DNA of 8,538 bases from Clostridiales bacterium UBA1770 (GTDB lineage Bacteria; Bacillota; Clostridia; Oscillospirales; CAG-272). The notes beneath the pieces were generated by a model, which was not told where the DNA came from, made no database searches, and saw nothing but the letters and a program-made list of their open reading frames with translations. Shown piece by piece: positions 4,356 to 8,538 of this stretch (positions are counted from its first letter, which is position 1; every line of letters begins with the position of its first letter). The translations under genes were made by a program, and so were the position numbers. The DNA lies in assembly GCA_002315325.1 (NCBI GenBank), contig DCGU01000069.1, positions 1 through 8,538 on the forward strand. Direction: 5' to 3'.

Positions 4356-5552
4356 ATGCCAATTAACGTAACAACTCAACAAAGTTTAAGCCCCGAGATG
4401 AAAACCTTCTACAACAAAAACCTCATCCGTTTAGCCAAACCCGCCTTGGTCCATGCCCAGTTCGGGCAGAAGCGCGTCATTCCCCTCTTGCACGGTAAGG
4501 AAATCGAATTCCGCCGTTTCAACCCCTTGGGCAAGTCGACCGTCCCCCTGACGGAGGGCGTTACCCCGGCGGGGCAGACCATGGCCGTCACCAAGCTGCT
4601 CTCCACCCTGCGCCAGTTCGGCGGCTACGTGGAGTCCAGCGACCTGTTGTCCCAGACCGCCATCGATAACACCGTCCTGCAGGCGACCGAACTGTTGGCC
4701 GACCAGGCCGGCAGATCCTTGGATACCGTCATTCGTGACGTCATCACGGCCGGTACCAACGTGCAGTACGGCGACGGCTCCCGCCGTGCCATGCGCTCCG
4801 AACTCGTCGGCGGCGACTCGACTGCCGCCAATAACGACTACCTGACGGTCGACTGTATTCGCCGTGCCGTGCGCTATCTCAAGACGCAGAACGCCCGCAA
4901 AATCAACGGCGATTACGTCGGCATTATCCATCCCGACGCCGCGTACGACCTGATGAACGACCCGAAATGGGTGAACGTCAAAACCTACAGCGACCCCATC
5001 GGTATCTATCAGGGCGAGATCGGCCGTATCGAGGGTGTCCGCTTCGTCGAATCGACCGAGGCTAAGATTTTCCACGCCGAGGACCTCTCGGAAGATTCAC
5101 GCACCCTCACCGTCGCTTCCATCAACAATAAGGTCGTGACCTTGAGTGAGACGTTGACGTCGGACGAAGTCAGCGCCATCATCGGCCGCCAGGTTATCAT
5201 TCACGGCGAGTGGAACCGCATCGCCGCGGCCACCACGACCACCCTGACGCTCAAAAACATCCCCGTCGTCACCATCCAGGCAAACGATATTATCTATCCC
5301 GGTGAAGCCGGTTCCGCAGGCCGCGACGTTTATGCGACGTTGATTCTCGGCGCCGACGCCTACGGTGTCACCGAGCTGGAGGGCGAAGGACTCAAGATGA
5401 TCATCAAGCAGTTGGGCTCCGGCGGCACCGCCGACCCGCTCAACCAGCGCAACACCGTCGCCTGGAAGGCCGACATGAGCTGCGTGCGATTGGTGGAACC
5501 GTATATGATCAGAATCGAAACGGCGAGTACGTTTGAATCAGGTTCCAATTAA
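4356..5552 (+). CDS. Major capsid protein, N4 gp56 family, 398 aa
   Basis: This HK97-fold protein builds the icosahedral phage head. Landmarks of the N4-gp56 family are the N-terminal MKTFYNKNLIRLAKPALVHA region (residues 15-34), FGQKRVIPLLHGKEIEFRRF (36-55), TPLTEGVTP-like VPLTEGVTPAGQ (63-74), QFGGYVESSDLL (87-98), the helix with ADQAGRSLDTVIRDVITAGTNVQY (116-139), GIIHPDAAYDL (184-194), and the C-terminal TVAWKADMSCVRLVEPYMIRIET. The length is normal for the family and no frameshift is seen, so it appears able to form shells. It has its own ribosome binding site (GGAG 4342-4345, 10 nt from ATG) behind a 580-nt leader full of repeated hairpins. No maturation protease or decoration gene follows. 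The stop codon lies in the loop of a perfect hairpin. Confidence 0.92.
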   Translation: MPINVTTQQSLSPEMKTFYNKNLIRLAKPALVHAQFGQKRVIPLLHGKEIEFRRFNPLGKSTVPLTEGVTPAGQTMAVTKLLSTLRQFGGYVESSDLLSQTAIDNTVLQATELLADQAGRSLDTVIRDVITAGTNVQYGDGSRRAMRSELVGGDSTAANNDYLTVDCIRRAVRYLKTQNARKINGDYVGIIHPDAAYDLMNDPKWVNVKTYSDPIGIYQGEIGRIEGVRFVESTEAKIFHAEDLSEDSRTLTVASINNKVVTLSETLTSDEVSAIIGRQVIIHGEWNRIAAATTTTLTLKNIPVVTIQANDIIYPGEAGSAGRDVYATLILGADAYGVTELEGEGLKMIIKQLGSGGTADPLNQRNTVAWKADMSCVRLVEPYMIRIETASTFESGSN

Positions 5553-5564
5553 GGAACCTGATTC
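5535..5564 (+). promoter_or_regulatory. Perfect hairpin with the capsid stop codon in its loop
   Basis: GAATCAGGTTCC (5535-5546) pairs over 12 bp with GGAACCTGATTC (5553-5564). The loop AATTAA includes the stop TAA (5550-5552). The left arm encodes the last residues ESGS. No T tract follows, so termination of transcription is not its obvious role; protection of the mRNA 3' end is one option. Confidence 0.65.
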
Positions 5565-5565
5565 G

Positions 5566-5599
5566 CAAGAATGTGCTGAACCTGTTCAGCGCATTCTTG
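5566..5599 (+). promoter_or_regulatory. Second strong hairpin directly after the capsid gene
   Basis: CAAGAATGTGCTGAA pairs over about 15 bp with TTCAGCGCATTCTTG, with one wobble and a CCTG loop. It begins 1 nt after the previous hairpin, so the two would stack. GAAGGAGGG follows instead of a T run; it is a good ribosome-binding sequence, but no convincing reading frame starts behind it. Confidence 0.6.
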
Positions 5600-5656
5600 G
5601 AAGGAGGGAATTGTTTGAGATTCCCCGTTCTCCTATTGGTAATCTGTTACGTTAAA

Positions 5657-5703
5657 GCCGTCTCCGTGAGGGGAAGGGGGACCACCGCAGGTGGTGGAAG
5701 GAG
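5657..5703 (+). repeat. Palindromic repeat, GGGGGACC type, copy 1
   Basis: GAGGGGAAGGGGGA runs into the hairpin CCACC-GCA-GGTGG and GAAGGAG. It is a sister type of the GGCTCCCT repeats with the same layout (purine arm, variable hairpin with a GNA loop, GAAGGAG). The ATTGGTAATCTGTTAC tail of a preceding copy lies at 5635-5650. Confidence 0.65.
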
Positions 5704-5756
5704 TCCATCATACCGCTATGCAATATCCCAACCGGCGAGAAAACAACCCAACCAAG

Positions 5757-5808
5757 CCTGCCTTGTGCAAAGGAAGGGGGACCACCTTCGGTGGTGGAAG
5801 GATTGTAT
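5757..5808 (+). repeat. Palindromic repeat, GGGGGACC type, copy 2
   Basis: GCCTGCCTTGTGCAAAGG and AAGGGGGA precede the hairpin CCACC-TTC-GGTGG, followed by GAAGGATTGT. The hairpin loop differs from copy 1 (TTC against GCA) while the stem is the same. Confidence 0.65.
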
Positions 5809-5908
5809 ACCGAAAGATTACGCAAGACGTTCGGTTGGGGGCAAGCCGCCTACAAATGGATTGTTTTCTCGTCAGTTGAAATTAGATTTGCAAAAATCCG
5901 ACAGGGTA

Positions 5909-5960
5909 CAATCCCTCAGTCTTCGCTGCGCGAATCCAGCCCCCTTTACACAAGGCGGCC
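5909..5960 (-). repeat. Short palindromic repeat, inverted, CTTGTGTAAAG type
   Basis: Closely like 3062-3110 in the same orientation, including the preceding TTTGCAAAAA...GGGTACAATCCCTCAGTC and the following GGCCTTTTTA(A/G)GTTCA. The inner hairpin is TTCGC-TGC-GCGAA here and GCC-TAC-GGC there. The rest of 5961-6170 shows no feature I can name. Confidence 0.7.
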
Positions 5961-6184
5961 TTTTTAAGTTCATTGCCACGGATAGGGGAACGGTCCCCCA
6001 ACGGTCTGCTTTCAGCATCCAGCGTCTGCTCACAAGTTCGCATACGGGCGCCTTTCCAGGTTCAACGCCACCGCAAGGAGAACGATTACGCCCTCACAAC
6101 CATGTTTCACAACTTTTGTGCTCCGCCTACGGCAGATCACACAACCTTTGCGCGCAAGCGCACAAACGTTTAGAAAGGACCCTT

Positions 6185-6472
6185 ATGAAATTCACCAAAA
6201 AACAAAATGCCGCCGTGGTGGCGGCGCTCTATTCCCTTTGTATAGGCCACTGGACGACCGAGTATACCAAGGAAACCAAGCCGGATAAAAACGGCGACCC
6301 GGTTGAAGTGACCAAGGAGAAAAAGACCTACGTCGAGCCCAACATGACCGCCGTCAGCTTTTGGCTGTGTAACCGTATGCCGGAGCAGTGGAGCAAATCC
6401 CCCGCAGCGGTGGCCTCCCCCACCGAATCCGGCGGCGTCATCATCATCCCGGCCGCAGAGGAAGAAAAATAA
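6185..6472 (+). CDS. C-terminal-only terminase small subunit-like protein, 95 aa
   Basis: Phage small terminases bind the packaging site through an N-terminal helix-turn-helix and use the C-terminal part to oligomerise and contact the large subunit or portal. This protein matches the latter part only: NAAVVAALYSLCIGHWTTEYTKE (8-30), the charged KPDKNGDPVEVTKEKKTYV linker (32-50), PNMTAVSFWLCNRMPEQWS (52-70; the family signature is roughly TTAxxFWLKNRxPxxW), and the usual GGVIIIPA end (83-90). The first 60-70 residues with the DNA-binding domain are absent. GAAAGGA (6172-6178) 6 nt before ATG 6185 gives it its own start, and the frame upstream holds repeat DNA with no helix-turn-helix remnant. 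It also lies after the capsid gene, whereas small terminases normally open the packaging module. A recognition-less packaging adaptor or the survivor of a deletion are both possible. Two stop codons in tandem end it. Confidence 0.65.
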   Translation: MKFTKKQNAAVVAALYSLCIGHWTTEYTKETKPDKNGDPVEVTKEKKTYVEPNMTAVSFWLCNRMPEQWSKSPAAVASPTESGGVIIIPAAEEEK

Positions 6473-6474
6473 TA

Positions 6475-6524
6475 AAGATAATGCCGCGTACGGCTTGCAT
6501 GCAAGCCGTACGCGGCATTATCTT
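6475..6524. terminator. 50-bp perfect palindrome after the terminase-like gene
   Basis: Every base from 6475 to 6499 pairs with 6500-6524, centred on GCATGC, starting 2 nt after the stop codon. Followed by TGTGCTTTTTACTGTTT, it would work as a terminator for the phage-derived unit. A fully symmetrical 50-bp palindrome is more than a terminator needs and could also extrude as a cruciform. Confidence 0.7.
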
Positions 6525-6551
6525 GTGCTTTTTACTGTTTCAGCCACTTCT

Positions 6552-6601
6552 TATCTTGCGTTTTTTACCCTTTTCGACGATTTCTATCTTGCGTTTTTTA
6601 C
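6552..6601 (+). repeat. Two direct copies of a 17-nt T-rich sequence
   Basis: TATCTTGCGTTTTTTAC occurs at 6552-6568 and 6585-6601, 33 bp apart (about three helical turns). Phasing of this kind suits a protein-binding site, or duplicated target DNA, but no binding protein is encoded nearby. Confidence 0.55.
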
Positions 6602-6620
6602 ATATCCGCAAAAATGAATA

Positions 6621-6660
6621 AAAAATGCCGCAGCAGACGTCAATCTGCCGCGGCATTTTT
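6621..6660. terminator. Bidirectional terminator between the phage unit and mnmE
   Basis: AAAAATGCCGC (6621-6631) pairs with GCGGCATTTTT (6650-6660), extended inside by GCAGA/TCTGC. T runs flank it on both strands, with TTTTTTATTC on the minus strand, so it should end mnmE transcripts coming from the right as well as any read-through from the left. Confidence 0.8.
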
Positions 6661-7001
6661 ATAATTTTCTCCCGTGGGGATATAAACTAAAATCCGCAAG
6701 GATTTTATACCTTGCCGCAACGCGGCCTTTACCAAGGTGCTGGGAAAAACAGATGCAGAATATGCGCTGTTTTTACAGCACCGCCCGCCTGAACCAGAGA
6801 AAAAAGAGGCAGAATTGTCGTTCTTCACCCGCCGGCTGTACCTAAGTACTGCAAGGGAGAAATCGGCGATAGGAAAAGCACGTATCTTTCCGATATTTCT
6901 TTTGGGAAAATTAAATAAAAACTTCACGAATAGTGTTGCACAGGGTAAATATAAAAACCATCCGTATGCTTTCCCGCTCTGCACTTTTTTGGCGGATCAG
7001 G
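6661..7001. other. Gene-free, hairpin-rich 3' region of mnmE
   Basis: No convincing gene lies here. Structures include TAAAATCC-GCAA-GGATTTTA (6688-6707, a GNRA-type loop), GCCGC-AAC-GCGGC (6714-6726), a long hairpin GGTGCTG...CAGCACC with AAAAACAG/CTGTTTTT inside (6736-6782), and a bulged stem GAAATCGG/CCGATATTTC around 6863-6900. On the minus strand this is the untranslated tail of mnmE up to its terminator. The density of stems suggests a structured RNA rather than plain spacer, but strand and limits are uncertain. Confidence 0.4.
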
Positions 7002-8390
7002 TTATTTACCAACGCAGAAATTGTGGAAAATCTCAGATACAATCTCGTCCCCGGCGGTTCTCCCGTCTACGCGTCCTATCGCGCTCATGGCATTCTCCAA
7101 ATTCTCCCCGATCAGGTCCTGCGTGTACCCCATTTCCTGCCCCGCAATGGCGCTTTCAATCTCGCCCAGCGCCGTGCGTACCTCGGCGTATTGCCGAGCC
7201 GATGCCACGATGGCGTCGTCCGACGCCGACAACGTGCCGTCGGTGAACAAGTCTTCAATCAAGGCGACAAGGTCGCCTACGCCCTCGCCGGTCAGGCCCG
7301 ACAAACGGACGACGTGGGTGAATTCCCCCGCCAACCGTTCTGCATCCGCATTGTCACCCAGGTCTGTCTTGGTCAACAGGCATATGACAGCGGCCTTGGT
7401 TTGCACCGTATCCTGCAGCTGTTTTGCAAGAGCCCTGTCTTCTTCATCCGGTGTGCGGGAGGCGTCCAGCAAAAACAGAATGAGTTCCGCATTGTCCATC
7501 TCACGTTTGGTGCGCTCGATGCCGATGGCCTCGACAGTGTCGCCCGTTTCACGCAGACCCGCGGTGTCGTGCAAACGCAGCGTTACGCGCCCGGCGTTGA
7601 CGGTCTCCGACAATACGTCGCGCGTCGTGCCCGCCACGTCGGTGACGATGGCGGCGTCACGCCCGACCAAACGGTTAAACAGGGTGGATTTGCCCGCATT
7701 GACGCGGCCGCACAGCACGGTGGGGATGCCCTCTGCAATGGCGTGACCGGTGCGGTAGGTGTCGGCCAGCTTGGACAACTGCCCGTGGATTTTGTGCAGG
7801 GTGGAGGTCAACTCCTCGTCGCTCACTTCGCCCAAATCCTCATCCGGGAAGTCGATGGCGGCGTATAGGCTCGCCATCAAATGCTTCATCTCGTCATAGG
7901 GTGCCTGCAAGGCAGCGGAGAGTTTGCCCTCCATGCCGGCGTGCGACAGGGCGATTTGCTCCCGTGAGGTTGCCTCCAGCAGGTCCCGCATGGCCTCGGC
8001 TGCGCTGAGGTCCATTTTGCCGTTGATGAAGGCGCGGCGGGTGAATTCCCCCCGCTCGGCGGGGCGAGCCCCGGCGGCGAACAGGGCAGAGAGGACAGTT
8101 TGCGCCAATAGGATACCGCCGTGAATGCAGATCTCGGCCACGTCTTCCCCCGTAAAGGAGCGCGGTCCGCGGAAGACGGTGACCAAACCCGTGTCCACCT
8201 CGGCGCCGTTGTCGTATACGCGGCAAAGGTAGGCCATACGGTTTTTGGCATTTTTCAGATTGTCGGTATCGGTCACCGTCACGCAGACGCGCGACGTGAC
8301 TGCGATGGCCTCGGGCCCGCTGACGCGCAGCAGCGCAACGCCGCCCTTGCCGTGCGGCGTACTGATCGCCGCAATTGTGTCACCTAACAT
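7002..8390 (-). CDS. mnmE: tRNA uridine-5-carboxymethylaminomethyl modification GTPase MnmE (TrmE), 462 aa
   Basis: With MnmG it installs the aminomethyl-type group at C5 of the wobble uridine in several tRNAs, using methylene-tetrahydrofolate and GTP, in the cytoplasm. The start at 8390 (MLGDTIAAISTPHGKGG) is chosen over upstream ATGs because AAAGGAG lies 7 nt before it and the family begins this way. The N-terminal folate-binding domain spans about 1-120 (GEFTRRAFINGKMDLSAAEA at 114-133), followed by the helical domain and the inserted G domain: G1 GRVNAGKS (228-235), G2 AGTTRD (253-258), G3 DTAG (275-278), G4 TKTD (340-343), where Thr replaces the usual Asn. The C-terminal CVGK (459-462) with its conserved Cys is intact. 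Length is normal. The usual partner mnmG does not follow; instead a terminator and the phage-derived unit converge on it. Confidence 0.96.
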   Translation of the reverse strand: MLGDTIAAISTPHGKGGVALLRVSGPEAIAVTSRVCVTVTDTDNLKNAKNRMAYLCRVYDNGAEVDTGLVTVFRGPRSFTGEDVAEICIHGGILLAQTVLSALFAAGARPAERGEFTRRAFINGKMDLSAAEAMRDLLEATSREQIALSHAGMEGKLSAALQAPYDEMKHLMASLYAAIDFPDEDLGEVSDEELTSTLHKIHGQLSKLADTYRTGHAIAEGIPTVLCGRVNAGKSTLFNRLVGRDAAIVTDVAGTTRDVLSETVNAGRVTLRLHDTAGLRETGDTVEAIGIERTKREMDNAELILFLLDASRTPDEEDRALAKQLQDTVQTKAAVICLLTKTDLGDNADAERLAGEFTHVVRLSGLTGEGVGDLVALIEDLFTDGTLSASDDAIVASARQYAEVRTALGEIESAIAGQEMGYTQDLIGENLENAMSAIGRVDGRTAGDEIVSEIFHNFCVGK

Positions 8391-8415
8391 AAAAAAGCTC
8401 CTTTTTTTAATAAGT

Positions 8416-8538
8416 ATGCTTGCAACGCAAGCAGACGGCGTGATCTGCTGAAAGCAGAGCACAGGGGTGCTGAAAGCAGACTGAATGGTTTCATTGGTAA
8501 TCTGTCGCTCATGGCCGCCCTCTTGAGGGAGGGGGACC
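8416..8538. repeat. Repeat cluster upstream of mnmE, cut by the window end
   Basis: ATGCTTGCAACGCAAGCAG (8416-8434) copies 2730-2748. TCTGCT-GAA-AGCAGA (8444-8458) and a second GCTGAAAGC hairpin lead to GACTGAATGG and ATTGGTAATCTGT (8493-8505), the usual repeat tail. At 8521-8538 a GAGGGAGGGGGACC copy begins and is cut. No clear promoter for mnmE is seen in this stretch, so it may be transcribed from further right. Confidence 0.6.

Noticed and set aside
4431..5075. 214-aa minus-strand open frame inside the capsid gene
   Set aside because: It is a shadow of strongly biased capsid codons; the plus frame is clearly the conserved protein.
5880..5912. Promoter from TTGAAA and TACAAT near the inverted repeats (also at 3029-3065)
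   Set aside because: The spacing of about 24-25 nt is far from the 16-18 nt needed; the boxes recur because the repeat was copied.
5573..6184. Long in-frame N-terminal extension of the terminase-like gene
   Set aside because: The extension translates palindromic repeat DNA, and a ribosome binding site sits directly before ATG 6185.
6737..7246. 169-aa plus-strand frame entering the 3' end of mnmE
   Set aside because: It has no ribosome binding site, runs antisense through MnmE's conserved C-terminus and overlaps hairpins; more likely non-coding.

Overview
The window looks like a piece of chromosome from a gut-type Clostridia bacterium (Firmicutes; Oscillospiraceae or Christensenellales-like is my guess). 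The reasons are strong AGGAGG ribosome binding sites, a moderately high G+C coding bias, and many short palindromic GGCTCCCT...GGGAGCTG / GACTGAAGGAG repeats of a kind I associate with those genomes. One housekeeping gene is present: mnmE (7002-8390, minus strand), a complete tRNA-modification GTPase.

Everything to the left of mnmE is plus-strand and phage-derived, but it is not an ordinary prophage. Five open genes are spread over about 5.4 kb: a P22-type portal protein (1078-2724), a small acidic protein with a seven-residue repeat (3299-3688), a 23-residue lysine-rich peptide (3703-3774), an N4 gp56-type major capsid protein (4356-5552), and a 95-residue protein matching only the C-terminal part of a phage terminase small subunit (6185-6472). 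No large terminase, protease, tail, lysis, integrase or replication gene is seen. The large genes show no visible frameshift, so this is not plainly a decayed remnant, although the left edge of the element lies outside the window.

The non-coding part is unusually large and structured. At 94-507 a near-consensus sigma-70 promoter drives an RNA of about 380 nt built of consecutive hairpins, closed by a long terminator stem; it has no known family that I can name. Between the lysine-rich peptide and the capsid gene (3775-4355) there are two copies each of three RNA-like hairpin modules in the order A-B-C-B-C-A. The 65-nt B copies are identical, while the C copies differ by base changes that keep pairing. 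The genes are otherwise separated by clusters of short palindromic repeats (550-950, 2705-3205, 5650-5960, 8416-8538). Their inner hairpins change sequence with pairing kept and often carry a C(GNA)G triloop.

The right part (6475-7001) holds a 50-bp perfect palindrome, a 17-nt direct repeat, a bidirectional terminator that would end both the phage-derived unit and mnmE, and a gene-free stretch rich in hairpins. A working picture is a compact capsid-forming element (portal, possible scaffold, capsid, terminase fragment) accompanied by its own structured RNAs and settled beside mnmE. What it packages, if anything, cannot be told from the sequence.
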